From Gnetum montanum (lineage: Eukaryota; Streptophyta; Gnetopsida; Gnetales; Gnetaceae), in NCBI GenBank assembly GCA_015680685.1, contig MNCI01036754.1, positions 84,713 to 148,712 on the forward strand: DNA of 64,000 nt. Direction: 5' to 3'. Below are positions 12,360 through 23,987 of this stretch, in pieces. Positions within the stretch are counted from its first letter, which is position 1; each line of letters opens with the position of its first letter. The position numbers were made by a program, and so were the translations under genes. The notes beneath the pieces were generated by a model. The model worked only from the letters and a program-made list of their open reading frames with translations, did no database searches and was not told where the DNA came from.

Positions 12360-15300
12360 GTGTGGCTTGATGTTTTTCTTGTTGTTTTTGCAAGATTTTT
12401 CTTGGAATACAACATGACTACGTACATGCATGTTCACTCACCCTTGGTGCTAACTAAGCGCCATGGTGGTCTCATGCGATGCATTGATCCACAATGCCTA
12501 GACCTTGAGCCCATAGCCTATGATAAATACATAACATTTGTAGAGTCACTAGTAGATTGGCTAGACCATCTAGTTAAAGCTCTAGATCTAAAGGCAAGTA
12601 ATGTCAGTGAGGATCCCCTCATCAAAATCCCTGTAGCAACACCTAGTGGTGAGGTAAAGGCATTAAAACTTAGTTCCTTGCTAGAGCCTCAACATGCCTA
12701 GAACTTTGCGAGAGTACTCAACGATAACATAACACATTTTCATGATCTTAAAAAGACATGCTAGGCCTAGATCCTCATGTAGTGCAACATAACATAATCC
12801 TTGATCCTTACATAAAACTAGTTAAGTAGAAAGTGTGTAAGGTTAGGCCTAAGGTGGCATTGGTAGTATGTGATGAAATCACTAAGCTCTACAAAGCTAG
12901 ATTCATCTATGCCATTGACTACATAGACTGGGTCTACAACATTGTGGTTATGCCCAAGAAAAATGGAAGTATACTTATTTGCATAGACTTCTAGGACTTG
13001 AGCAAGGTGACCATTAAAGATGATTTCTTATTGCCTAGTGTTGACTAATTGGTTGATACCATAGCTAGTCATGCCTTGTTATCCTTCATGGATGGGTCCT
13101 CAGGCTACAACTAGATTTGGATCAACCCAGAGCACTAGCTCAATACTACCTTTACGATCCCTTAAAGTACATTCTGTTACACCATGATGCCTTGTAGACT
13201 TAAGAATGAAAGAGAAACTTATCAACATGCCATGATGTACATCTTTGGTGATTACATGTTAGGTTTGCTTAATGATTACATAGATGACATAGTAGTTAAG
13301 TTCAAAGTAGCACATAACCATGTAGATGGTTTAGACCTTATGTTCAAATGTTATCTAAAACATGAACTTAGGTTAAATCCTAAGAAGTATGTTTTTGGTG
13401 TTAAGATGGGTCACATGCTAGGTTTCATAGTATCCAAAGTAGGCATACATGTAGATCTCGATAAGGTTAAGACCATTATTAACTGAGCACCATCGGCTAA
13501 ATTTAAGGAGTTATGGGGGTTGTAGGATAGATTGTAATTTATACGCAAGTTTATTGCATGGTTAACTAACAAATTACAGCCAATGCAACACTTGCTCAAA
13601 AATGGAGTCCACTTCGATTGCATGGCTCAATGCCAAGAGGCATTTAACAACCTTAAACAAGAGCTTGCCCAACTTCCAATGGTCTACCCTTTGCAAGGAG
13701 ATAAACCCTTCTACATCTACCTTGATACCTCTGACACGTCCATTGCTTCTTTACCTTGTCAAAAGTGAGATGATGGCATAGAGGTCCTAGTATATTACTT
13801 AAGCCAGGCATTGGTTGCCTATGAAACAAAGTATAACAATGTGGAAAAGAATTGCCTTGTCTTAGTCTTTGCACTCAAGAAGTGGAGACACTATCTTTTC
13901 CATAGTCAAGTCAACATCATCTACAAGAGTAACATACTCTGAGCAATCACCATGAACATTTATGAAAGTAGTCATATTGCATGATGGAAAGCAATAACAG
14001 TGGATTTTGATCTACATTATGTTGCACAAGTTTCAATGAAAGGTCAAGCAATAGCTGCACAACTTACGGCTTCACCAATCAACGATCAAGTAACAATTGA
14101 TCCAAAATTTTTGGATGAGCATATTAGTAGCATAAACCAAGTGCCTAATAACTTTGAGGTACTCTTGCACTTTGATGATGCTTTGACATCTCAAGAAGGT
14201 AGTGCCACTATCATTATCACATTTCCCTCTAGGGGAGATCAGACCCTTCATGTATTGTTTTTCATTTCCATGCACCAACAACATGGTGGAGTATGAAGGT
14301 CTCCTCCAGGGTATCCTAGCAACTCATGACCTAGGAATCCAAAACCTAGCAATCCAAGGTAACTCGAAATTGGTAGTCAACCAAGTTACAAAGGTTTATG
14401 CTTATAAAGCCCAACATTTACAACCTTATTGTGACCTAGCGAAGCACTTGCTTAAATAATTTACAACTGCTAATATTTATCATATCCCCCACAATAAGAA
14501 CACCATAGCTGATGCATTAGCAACATTAGTCTTAAACATTACACTTGAAATGTTTCATGCATTGTCCACCTCAATGGTGGATTACATTGTGCCTATCATG
14601 CAAACCATTGATGTTGCATCCATAGCCATACTTAGTAAGATTCACATAATAGAATGCTATGATGAAATTAAAGCATACCTTCTATAGGGTGAGCCTTCAT
14701 AACATCTAACGATTTCCTAGAAGGATGTAATGCAAAAAATAATCATGGTAATACATCATCATGGGAGATAGCACCTTGTATCGCAAATCCTATGATGGCA
14801 AACTCTTAACATGCATAAGCGACAATGAAGCACAAATGATCATTGAACAAGTCCATAAGGGACTGTGTAAAGGCCACATAGCACCAAGGGTAATGGTGGT
14901 GAAAATTAGATACTTAGGCTACTATTGGCCTTGAATGGAGCATGATTGCATCTCCAAGGTTAAATCATGCGATATTTGTAATGGCATGACAACTTAATGC
15001 ATGTGCCACCAAGTAAACTACACACAATGTAGATCATGTGGCCTTTTCAATGTTGGGGGTTGAATATCATTGGACCTATAATGCCTAAGTCCTCCAAAGG
15101 GCATAGCTTCATGATAACTACAACCAATTATTTTACCAAGTGGGTTGAGGCTATTTCCCTTAGGAAGACAACATCGCAACAAGTTTGCAAATTTGTACTT
15201 GATAACATAGTGACCCATTTTGGTTTACCCATGACCATCATCATGAACAATGAGACATAATTTAGTAGTGCTAAAACCAAAGCCTTCTATGAGCACATTG

Positions 15301-15898
15301 GTATTAAACATTCCTTCTCATCATTGTACTACCCATAGGCGAATGGCTAAGTAGAGGCCACAAACAAAGTCATTGTCAATGTTATGAAAAGGATGCTTAG
15401 TAGCAGCAAATGATGATGGCATGAGTAGTTAGTCTATGCAATCTGGGCTTACTACACAACACAAAAAACAACAATAGATAAGATGCCATATAGTTTGGTC
15501 TATGAATCTGAAGCTATTTTGCCTCTTGAATTGTAGGTCCTGTCACTTCATGTCATCCTCTAAAGCTTCATCAATGAGGCTTAAAAAGTGATGAGTTGAG
15601 AATCATGGACATCAACTCAATAGATGAGGAGCACATGTAGATGTTGGATCGCATTGAGTGGTACCAAGAAAAGAAATGACAAAAACACTATCACAGTTAA
15701 CATTAATGCCCAATCAAGAAAGGGGATCTAGTCCTTGAGGCTGTTCATGAATCCAAGAAAAAATTCTTAGTTAATCTGGAAGGGCCTTTCTTGGTCATCA
15801 AGGCCTATGAAAATGGAGCATCCAAGTCTGCTAATAATGATGGTAATAAATTTGCCAGTTTAGTGAACCACTCATATTTGAAGCCTTACTACACCTAG
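12360..15898 (+). pseudogene. pol: RT, RNase H, archaeal-type RNase H, integrase, copy A1
   Basis: An N-terminal linker with SEDPLIKIPVATPSGEVKAL (~12,605) is followed by RT (~12,870-13,490) with LLSFMDG and LNDYIDDIVV (catalytic YIDD, ~13,280). Ordinary RNase H follows (~13,700-13,990; PFYIYLDTSDTSI). The second, archaeal-type RNase H (~14,160-14,545) has LHFDDAL, VEYEGLLQG and TIADALATL; its third acidic residue is N (QGNSKLVVNQ). Integrase (~14,820-15,898) has an H-H-C-C zinc finger (CDIC). Its catalytic triad is damaged: GLNIIGP and MNNET replace D with N, while VEATNK keeps E. A GPF motif (EGPFLVIKAY) ends the protein. Many Q and W codons are now TAG or TAA. Inactive. Confidence 0.88.
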
Positions 15899-15919
15899 TA
15901 TGTATTACCACATCTTGAA

Positions 15920-16230
15920 AAAGCAAGGTAAGCACAAGTCCGCTATGACTCTAAACTAGCATAGATAGTCCACTATGACTATAAACTAGCATAGACCATC
16001 GACCATGACTATAAACTAACATAGATCATCCTTGGGTCATGATGGTAAGCTAGCACAATAGTACATTTGCTACAACATTAAACTAGTGCACAATAGTTTG
16101 TTGGGGCTATAAACTAGCACACCACAATCTACTAGGATCTTAAACTAGGTTCATAGTTTTCTAGGACCTTAAACTAGTAAAGCACCTGGTCTACTAAGAC
16201 CTTAAATTGGGTTCGTAGTTCACCACACAT
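15920..16230 (+). repeat. Post-integrase boundary repeats, A1
   Basis: Roughly eight degenerate units of the form GTCCACTATGACTATAAACTAGCATAGA run in tandem just after the integrase stop. Related blocks follow integrase in C (53,870-54,260) and B (26,335-26,765, inverted). Confidence 0.78.
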
Positions 16231-17779
16231 AGTTCTACACACAAGTAAGTGAGAATAGTTCCAACTCTCCCCCCACCCCCCTCATCTATCAACATCTTGT
16301 GGATGGGGTGGGGACATTGCTATTCCATAATGGAGTTTCTATCATTAGGAGAGGCCTCTAAAACATTTTTAGCATTACCAATCCTTGGCATTTTGCTGGT
16401 CTTTCAAAGCTCCTATCATCGATGTGCCCTCTAGGTGGCACTTGCAGCACGACTATCTCTAGGTGGAACTTATAGCACTACCACCTTTAGGCATTTTACT
16501 AGTGCTTTGGGTTTCTATCATTGGGACATCCTTTGAAGTAGTTGTAGCATTATGACCCCTCATCATTTTGATAATTTTTTTGGGCTTTTTCTATTGCTTG
16601 GGGTTGGGAGAACTTACAGCATCATGGCCTCCTACCATGTTCCTGGTCTTCTGGGCTCTTATTAGTGACATGGAGTCTCAAGCACCCATAGCATCATTGC
16701 CCTAGCAACTAGTTCACCTGTAGCTTTTTAGAAAATTGCAATTGGTTCACCTATTGTAGCATTTGCAACACCCTCTCATCCAATAGTTTACTTGCCTATC
16801 ATATTATGTGATTGTTTCTTGTTTTCTCTATGTTGTGTTTATAGAATGAAGCCCTGAAAATGGTCATGTAGAGACACATCTCATCATAGTAGCAAGTCAC
16901 CACATTACTCTAGTGCATGATTGGACTAGCCAAGCCACTCAAGAGTGCACATCCCTATTAACACCACTATAGCCTACTTGCATTTACCCCTTGTACCTTG
17001 CATTCCTCCACCTTTCCCTACATCATCAAGCTTGAAAACCTCTTCGATGCACATGGCATCCTCTAAGTCAACCGTAGAACCCATGGTGGATGTAACACAA
17101 CTCATCCTATGGGGAGCTTCTATGGGCTGGTTAAAGACTAAGCAGATGTAATGCAACTCATCCTAGGGAGAAAACACCTATCCTATAGACATGACATGGT
17201 TGCTTCAAAGTAAAGTCCACTAGGTGGCATCTAGTCCACCTGATGGAAAGCATCCTGCAGCTAGAATTTCACAATGTGTAGAACCCAAAGTAGGTTGGCC
17301 TCATAGCCCAAAAAAAAGGGAGGGAAAATGGAGCAAAATATTTTCCTAAGTAAAAATTAGTAGAGCTACAATTTCATAATAGGTCTAACCTTGAATCTGC
17401 GCTAACTCTCTCATAAGCACTCCTATGAGAGGTTAGAATTTTAGAGGCAAGTAGTCTTGGTGCCATGGATGCTGACTCTCTTATAAGCATTCTAATGAGG
17501 GATCACCATTGTGGTGACAAGCCACCCTAGTACCATGATCACCATTAGTCGTGCTAACTCTACATCTTTTAGCATCACACATTATTTGCATTTCATTTCC
17601 CTATTATCCCTTAGCACATTTCCTACATCCTTTACCTCCAACATACCATTACCCTTAGCACTCTTGAGCATGATTAAGTGACATCCAATCAAGTACTGAC
17701 AAGTGATGTTGGTGCCAACCCTGCTATGATGTTTTATCATTCTTTGTCAATGTCTCTTGGGCCACTCCTCTAGACATCA
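16231..17779 (+). other. Noncoding 3' tail of A1
   Basis: No supported gene. The stretch near 17,090-17,165 (GTGGATGTAACACAACTCAT) aligns with 55,095-55,120 in the C tail, so it is ancestral element sequence between integrase and the polypurine tract and not foreign DNA. Confidence 0.6.
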
Positions 17780-17794
17780 ACAAAGAGGGACCAA
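17780..17794 (+). promoter_or_regulatory. Polypurine tract, A1
   Basis: ACAAAGAGGGACCAA sits directly before the LTR start TGAAACAC. The same motif precedes the 3' LTRs of C (CAAAGAGGGGCCAT) and B (CAAAGAGGGGCCAA on the minus strand). It would prime plus-strand DNA synthesis. Confidence 0.8.
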
Positions 17795-19387
17795 TGAAAC
17801 ACTACCAAATTTGGGCCATCATGTCTTGATTGTAAATTTTCCTAAGTGTCAACACAAGGTAATTTCTTTTAAGTGTTAGGTCTATGCTCTCCACTACTAG
17901 GATTATGCTCTAGAGCATAGTCAATGTAGTTTGCAACATAGGACTAGATTTGCAAGATTTTTCTAAGTGTTGATAGTAGCTGCAAATTTTTCTATGTTTG
18001 GGAGTATGCTCTCCACTACCCAGACTATGCTCTAGAGCGTAGTTAGCATAGAAGTGGCTAGTTTTCCAAATTTTCCTAAGTGTCAAGCCAAAATCTATCA
18101 AGCTAGCTTGCAATGGAAGAAACAATTTGGAAAATTTTCTAATTGCTATTACTGCACTTCCTACTATGCTCCAGAGCATAGTCAACGTAGTCTGCATGGA
18201 GACATCAAGTTTTACAAAATTTTTCTAACTACTAGGGCTATGCTCTCACTACTAAGACTATGCTCTAGGGTGTAGTAAGCTTAAGTTTTGCAAAATTTGT
18301 CTAAGTATTAAGACTATGCTCTACAGTGTAGTCAACATAGTCATGTAAAAAATACCTCTAGAAGCATCTAGAGCATAACACTAGCCTTCATCTCAGCTCT
18401 AACATACCTCTAACAAGCACAACTAGCAATTTGTATTTCTTTTGCATCCCCTATTCATCCCAAAATTTTACCTATGTTGAACGCCACTCAAGAAAGTGTA
18501 TAGTGTAGTCCCAGAGCATAGTCTCCAAAACTATACTATTTTTCATTATTTTTAGGTACATTTCAGCATTCTTGGTACTTACACATGTAGTTTGGGTAGT
18601 GTAGTCATAGTTTGCAGTCTCATAGGATCCATTGGAGCACACAAGCAGAACACCATTTTCTTCAGTGGAAGTGTAGTTGGATATAGCGTAGTCCCAACTA
18701 CCTCTCTTCCATGTGGTACCTACTCTATAATTCATGGCAACCATAACCCTATAAATACCCCAATGCTCTATTTTAGGGGTTGGAAAATTTAAACATTGGA
18801 ATTCCTAGCAATATTTTCTTTCAAGCATACTTGGCATTTTTGTAAACTCCAAGCTAGCACTTGGCACCATTACACACCATCGCAGCACATCGTAGACCAC
18901 AGTGGCCCATAGGACACCATGGTAGCCAATCTACTAGGCATAGACTTCATAGTGGACATCAATCTTCATCGTCCAAACACGTTGAGACCATGACTACATT
19001 GCCTACTATGCATGTTTGTACACCATGTACCTCCTTTCTTGTAGTTAACTATGCTCCCCCCATTTGGGGTAGTGCTGCTTTCTCTCTCGCTCACTTCCTA
19101 TGCAATTCTTAGCATTTTCTCTTGCATTTTTTGCTATTTTCTACACATAATTACATGTTTGCACCTTTTTTTTACACCAGAAACCTAAACTATACTTGCC
19201 CTAGTTGACATCATGAACATTGCAAACATCATGCAAACTCCTAGCATTTGTTTTAGCATCACATTTTGTAATTCTAGGCATCCCATCTCTACCTCTAGCA
19301 GGCCCTCACATAGACATAGGGTTAAACTATGTGCACTACAAACCTCTTGGTGGACCATTCCAAGCTTTGACATTTTTGGTTGCTACA
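17795..19387 (+). mobile_element. 3' LTR of A1
   Basis: Starts TGAAACACTACC after the polypurine tract and ends GGTTGCTACA. U3 (about 17,880-18,700) is packed with copies of the palindrome CTATGCTCTAGAGCATAG, several with a following TCAACGTAG-like tail. A TATA box, TATAAATACCCC, begins at 18,750. The right end aligns with the D LTR end (GGTTGCTATA, 58,555). The 5' partner is missing, so the LTR pair cannot be compared. Short reading frames inside the LTR are not genes. Confidence 0.85.
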
Positions 19388-20759
19388 GAGACGACTTCCA
19401 AGATCATCTCTTTTCCTATAAAGGTTGTCATCCTTCATCCAATCACATGCAACATGGGTTAACATGACAATGCGAATCTTGGGAGGCATTTGGTTTAAAG
19501 GGTTCTTGAAAGAAATGGATGTAGAGGATGAAGGAAACATAAGGTGATTAGCTACATGATTTAGTGAGGGCTTTGTAGGGCTATTGATTTGAAAGAATGA
19601 CCTTTTCCTAGGTCTAGGTTTCAAACCACTTGGCTAAGGAGCTAGTTGTAAGTTAATAGCCCTAGTAGTGTTACATTGTTGTAGCTATGCAGGAATTTCA
19701 TCCTACATTGATGGAGTAGGTGGTAATTGAGTTAAGGGTGTAGGAACATGTGTTATAAGATGAGAAGGATGATAAGGCTAGGGGAATTTTTCTATAGAAA
19801 ATGGAGAATGAGTTCTGTAATACTCTAAAGGGTGAGAGTGATGCTAGAAGGAAACATGATTGGAAAAGTGACATGGAGACATGGGCTATTGAACATAGTA
19901 CCCATATAGATTGGGTTGTTTGTAAAGGTACTATTACTTTGGTGGTGGCATCCCCCATGACTGTGGGTTCTACCACTAATGATACTACTCATATGATTAT
20001 GGTGGATCTCCACTTGGATAATAAGTTTATTATTGCTAGGAATAATACTTACCCATAGTTGCATCCAAGGATTCATGTGTTCCTTATCATCAACCTTGGA
20101 TTTTCTTTTTCAAAATGGACACTCTAGAGTATGTTTGATATTTATCATTAAACAACTTAAGCATCGTACTTCATCTATAGATTTATTCTAGCTCCAAAGA
20201 GTAGTCCCAACTTTTAGCTTCTTTTATGTGTCTTGGGAAACATCTTAAGTTTTTGCTAATTATTTTCTATATTTTGCAAGGCACAATCATTGTGAAAGGT
20301 TTGAAGGTGGGTTTGTGGATTTGATTTATATCCTCCCTCAAATCTAGGAATATTGTTCATATCCAACCTCTTGGTTCTAGTATCTTTCACATGCTTGGTT
20401 GGAATTTTGACTACCTCTATGATGTTCAACATAGTTCAAGTTGCAAGCAAAGGCTCATCATCATCATGATTTGAATGATACCTATGATCTTCCTTGATAT
20501 TCCTTTGGTCATGACAGGGCATATGACCATTGTCCTGCCATTCACCTCCATCACAATTTTGTCCCTTGTAGTTTTGATCAAATTGAAAGGAGGAAGAAGA
20601 AGATGTAGATGAAGAGGATGAAGAGGAAGGAGGATTTTCACCACCATGGTGTCTATCACCTTCTCTTTTCTTGTCATGGTCATGATCATCAAGTTTATCA
20701 TCATCATAATGCTTGCCTAAGCCCCTGCCCTAACTCCCATTTTTGCTTGAACCTAGATT
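19388..20759 (-). pseudogene. Degenerate gag-like fragment of a different retroelement
   Basis: This 1.37-kb stretch lies between the A1 3' LTR and the start of the D LTR and is the only DNA in the window outside the family. On the minus strand, 20,700-20,080 reads as an acidic and His-rich segment, a serine run, then NNIPRFEGGYKSNPQTHLQTF and KLKMFPKTHKRS, resembling the start of a gag capsid domain (a PxF-G-NPxxHLxxF pattern and an LxxFPxTL-like segment). Below it (19,980-19,400) is a proline-rich remnant. Stops interrupt all frames. The gag identity is tentative and it could be another broken repeat. Confidence 0.4.
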
Positions 20760-21049
20760 TGAAACACCACAAAAATTCAAGCTTTGGTAACTCAACTATA
20801 GATTTATTTAAGTGTTGACAGAAGGAAACGTTTTTCTAAGTGTTGGACTATGCTCCCATTTTTTGGACTACGCTTTGTAGCATAGTCAGTGTAGTCAACC
20901 CATAGAACTCATTTCTTGTAATTTTGGCTATGTGTCTTCACAAAGTAAGAAACTAAAAATTTTTCATATGTGTCTAGCCTATGCTCCCCATACTAGGACT
21001 ACGCTCAACACAAATAGCCAATTTGCAAAATTTTTCTAAGTGTCGATAG
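20760..21049 (+). mobile_element. 5' LTR of D, left part (split by C)
   Basis: Begins with the family LTR start TGAAACACCAC and carries the A/D-type U3 phrase GTGTTGGACTATGCTCCCAT and TAGCATAGTCAGTGTAGTC. It ends at GTGTCGATAG, the C target site. In the intact A1 LTR the corresponding sequence reads GTTGATAGTAGCTGCAAA at ~17,962, so the right part of D (GATAGCAGCTACAAA at 56,992) continues it exactly. Confidence 0.85.
21045..21049. repeat. Target-site duplication of C, left copy (GATAG)
   Basis: GATAG is directly adjacent to the C LTR start TG at 21,050. The matching GATAG is at 56,992-56,996, directly after the C 3' LTR. Confidence 0.93.
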
Positions 21050-22587
21050 TGAAACACCATAAAAATTTCGAGGCCTTAACAGTTCAGTAGAATTTGGCGA
21101 TTCAAGCAAGGAGTCATGACAAGGCGCAGCATGGCAAGTTCCCTTTTCAGTTAAAGGTCTATCCCGCCACGTTGTGCAACACAGCAAAAATAAATTTCAA
21201 AAGACAAAACTAGGCGATGGGTGCACAGCGACAAGCTTGTAATTTTGCAAGTTTTCTATGTTTCAAAAATCTTAACTTTTGGCATATTACGCTACATTAC
21301 GCGACACAGCGTAATGTCGCGTTACGCAACATAATGACAGAAGGCAGTTCATCACAATAACAGAAATGGCAAAATTCAAGACTTCGACGACCCAGCAAAA
21401 GTCCTAAGGTGTAGGCAACAATCCGCAGCATGCCGCGCATTTCAGCAAGTTTTCTTTCTTAGACTAAGGGGCCTGTTATGCTACATTACACAATGTGGCA
21501 TAATAAACCCTGGAAGGATTGATCAGAAATAGAGGAAGTGCGGCGACAACACTTCAAATTTTAGCAGTTTTGCTATTTTATGCTGAATTACGCTATGATG
21601 CGTAATTTAGTACAACACAGCGTAATGCGAACAACAACAAAGCACAATTCAAACATCAGCAGTTCAGATGCTACAATACGCTTTTTAGCGTATCGCAGCG
21701 TAATCTAAGAATAGTTTGTTACCAAAACTCCAAGCAAGAGTGGTTTACGATGTATTACGTCTCAAAGCGTAATACAGCGTGGCACTGCAAGCTTCAACAA
21801 CAAGCATAGTAAGTTAATGGCATTTTGTAGGTTCAGGATGTGTCATCTAAACCACATTTTTCTCCTGACCCTAGTCTTATAAATACCCCAATCGATAAAG
21901 ATCAAGGGGTTAGCAAAAAATTTCTCCTAATATTAACAGATTTTCTCTATGGGCAATTCTTTCCTTCCATTGGCAATGTTTGGCAACTTTTAGCAAGGAT
22001 TGACAAGGGAACAAAGGGGATTAGTAATTGCAAGAGCATTGAAGATGAGTGGCAAGAACCTTTGGTCAGAAATAGCTATTTGATGGACATTCTACTTCGG
22101 GACCAACCTCCTTGTACCCAAACCTGCTAGAACAAGGTAGATCGACCTTTGCTTGCTTCATCTTTGAACAACTTTCTTGTTGTTGGCATGTACTTCGCTT
22201 AAATCAAAGTCTACTTGTAATCATTGTATCTAATATATTTGGTTCGTGAGCTGAATCCCAGATCTTGGGATCGCCTGTGCTCTAAATCTAATCTCTTGTT
22301 CCTTAGTTACACAAATCTCGCAAATTGCTTTAAATTAATTACATTGTTTTCAATCATCTTCGAAATTAATAACATTGTATCTTCTTGTAAAGAACCATCA
22401 TTTTATCATCCAAATATCACAAAAAATTTACTGATCAAGTAAGTCCTTGTCTAATTGACAAGACCGTTTAGGGCACCTCGGATTCATTTTTTTTCTCTAG
22501 CACGATGCTCGCATGGATCCAGGGTTAGAACTGTGTACACGGACTTTCGTTCGGTATTTCCAATGACCGACGTTTTTTGTCATTACA
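21050..22587 (+). mobile_element. 5' LTR of C
   Basis: 1,538 bp, beginning TGAAACACCATAAAAATTTC and ending GTCATTACA. U3 contains many GCGTAAT / ATTACGC half-sites and palindromic pairings between about 21,285 and 21,780. TATAAATACCCC at 21,878 is the likely core promoter. It pairs with 55,453-56,991. Confidence 0.93.
21878..21889 (+). promoter_or_regulatory. TATA box of the C 5' LTR
   Basis: TATAAATACCCC. The same string occurs at 56,283 (C 3' LTR) and 18,750 (A1), and as TATAAATACCCT at 57,866 (D), always just downstream of the palindromic U3 array. Transcription of the genomic RNA would start about 30 bp further on. Confidence 0.75.
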
Positions 22588-22593
22588 GTTTTC

Positions 22594-22612
22594 TGGTACT
22601 AGAAGGAGGGCC
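22594..22612 (+). promoter_or_regulatory. Primer-binding site of C
   Basis: TGGTACTAGAAGGAGGGCC lies 6 bp after the LTR end. Related 19-mers occur at the same place in B (TGGCGCTAGAAGGAGGGCC) and D (TGGTGCTAGAAGGAGGGTC). The leading TGG pairs with a tRNA CCA end. I could not match the rest to a tRNA from memory. Confidence 0.65.
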
Positions 22613-22843
22613 TTCATATCTGATCCACATTTTACGGGTAGTCTTGTAAGCTATCTGTACCCATTGTCAATCAACGTAAACGTAATACCTCCAAGGTTGT
22701 TTATGGGATTGTGTGGTGCAGATCGGTCACTTCGACGATTCCTTTGGAATCCTACAAGATAGAAAGCCCCAATTATTATCTTAGTTTGCCTTTTCCATCA
22801 TAATCTTTATCCTTATCACCACTATTTCCGAATCGTGTAGAAA

Positions 22844-23987
22844 ATGGTTACATCAACTACCGCTGCTAACACTGCCAACCTAGAGAAACCTTGGACCATG
22901 CACGTCACGCCTCTTATCGTCGAGCTGCCAACTAGTCTGATGCGACCACGCTGCTCTCTCAGGCTTCAAAACAAAGAGCCTGAGGGACATGCCCAGCACA
23001 AGGAACAATACAATTTCCTCTATGCTAAACTTGTAGCAAATCTGCCTATGTATCCACAAGAACTCAAAGAAAAACAAGAGTACGAGTTCATGTACTATAA
23101 CGGGAAGGAATTTATTCCTTCACCTAACACCACTATACCCCTGACAGATCAGCAAAAGTGGATCCTGGATCAAATGCTAATGGCTAAGATGTCACCAGAA
23201 CAACTAGAGGAGTTGTTTCGTGATGAAATGCTTCATGACAGGCAAGATGATCTAGACTCTCACTCTGAAGGAGGTGGTCATGCTGATTTTGCCATGGCCC
23301 CTCCCTCCACGACGTTCCACATAAATCCGTTGTTCATGGTTACCACGTCCTTGACTCTGTCTAATACTAATTGAGTCTTGCACTCACCTCACCTACATTT
23401 TCTCTCTTCAACCATCTTTCCAAGTGATGGTCTGCCATAAATCATTCCTCAGTAGGTGCAATTACCTAATCCATCTCATCGTGCACCTGCACCTAGGCCA
23501 CCGCATGTGCACGTGGTACCTACGTCACAGCTACCTACAACACCCACCTTCATCCTGACTAACATGACTGGGCCTGCCACTAAAACATGGTGGGTTCCAA
23601 ACATGCCTCTCATTGCGCATCCTACGCAAATGCCCCATCATCCCTATCATTAAAGCCAAGTTCCGCAAGTGCTAAACCTAGTTGCAGGACCACTACCTGT
23701 GCCCTCGGTTACACAAACAGCATATCCAATAGTGCAGCCAACGGTGATCGCCCCATCTGCACCAACTACCTGATGGTGGATGCCACAAGCGACATTGCCT
23801 GCAAGGACCATCTCAATAGCACCGACCATCAGCCAAGCTGTCACTGTCATTACGTCACCCGATGTGACTCCTCCTGCCTTTTCACAAATGACCTCGTCAT
23901 CTACTGGGCTGGACCAAGTCTTCCAACTCATTCAGACCCTTACAGAAGAGGTTAAGCATCTCAAGGCTGCTAGTTCTGATACAATAC
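22844..23987 (+). pseudogene. gag, N-terminal part, copy C (split by element B)
   Basis: ATG at 22,844 opens a 176-codon frame with RPRCSLRLQNKEPEGHAQHK, LPMYPQELKEKQEYEF and KMSPEQLEELFRDE, matching the decayed N-termini in B and D. A proline-rich linker follows, broken by frameshifts after 23,374. The frame recovers at about 23,880 as LIQTLTEEVKHLKAASSDT and runs into the B insertion. With one AATAC copy ignored it continues in frame at 41,888 as QVMDFYHDDPIS. The role is the structural Gag of the virus-like particle. The linker frameshifts mean it was broken independently of B. Confidence 0.85.
23983..23987. repeat. Target-site duplication of B, left copy (AATAC)
   Basis: AATAC precedes the B LTR end (TGTACC on plus). 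The matching AATAC is at 41,883-41,887. Removing B and one copy restores an uninterrupted gag frame across the join. Confidence 0.95.

Larger units (their letters stand above)
5880..19387 (+). mobile_element. Element A1: old Tat-like LTR retrotransposon, 5' end lost
   Basis: Collinear modules are gag-protease (to 8,190), boundary repeats, antisense gene remnant (11,792-8,894), boundary repeats, RT-RNaseH-aRNH-integrase (to 15,898), boundary repeats, noncoding tail, polypurine tract and 3' LTR (17,795-19,387). The 5' LTR and the N-terminal half of gag are missing at the junction near 5,880. Very low CpG and dense stops indicate an old copy. Its LTR is of the same subfamily as D's LTR. Confidence 0.85.

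Noticed and set aside
12950-15560. Possible TAG readthrough or reassigned code because many conserved Gln codons are TAG
   Set aside because: TAA and TGA also occur, Trp codons are hit too, and stops are fewest where CpG is retained. Deamination decay explains it without recoding.
22224-22649. Short frames in the C LTR downstream of the TATA box as leader peptides
   Set aside because: The homologous frames in the 3' LTR (56,629-56,847) carry the same start only because LTRs are duplicates; A1, B and D have nothing similar.
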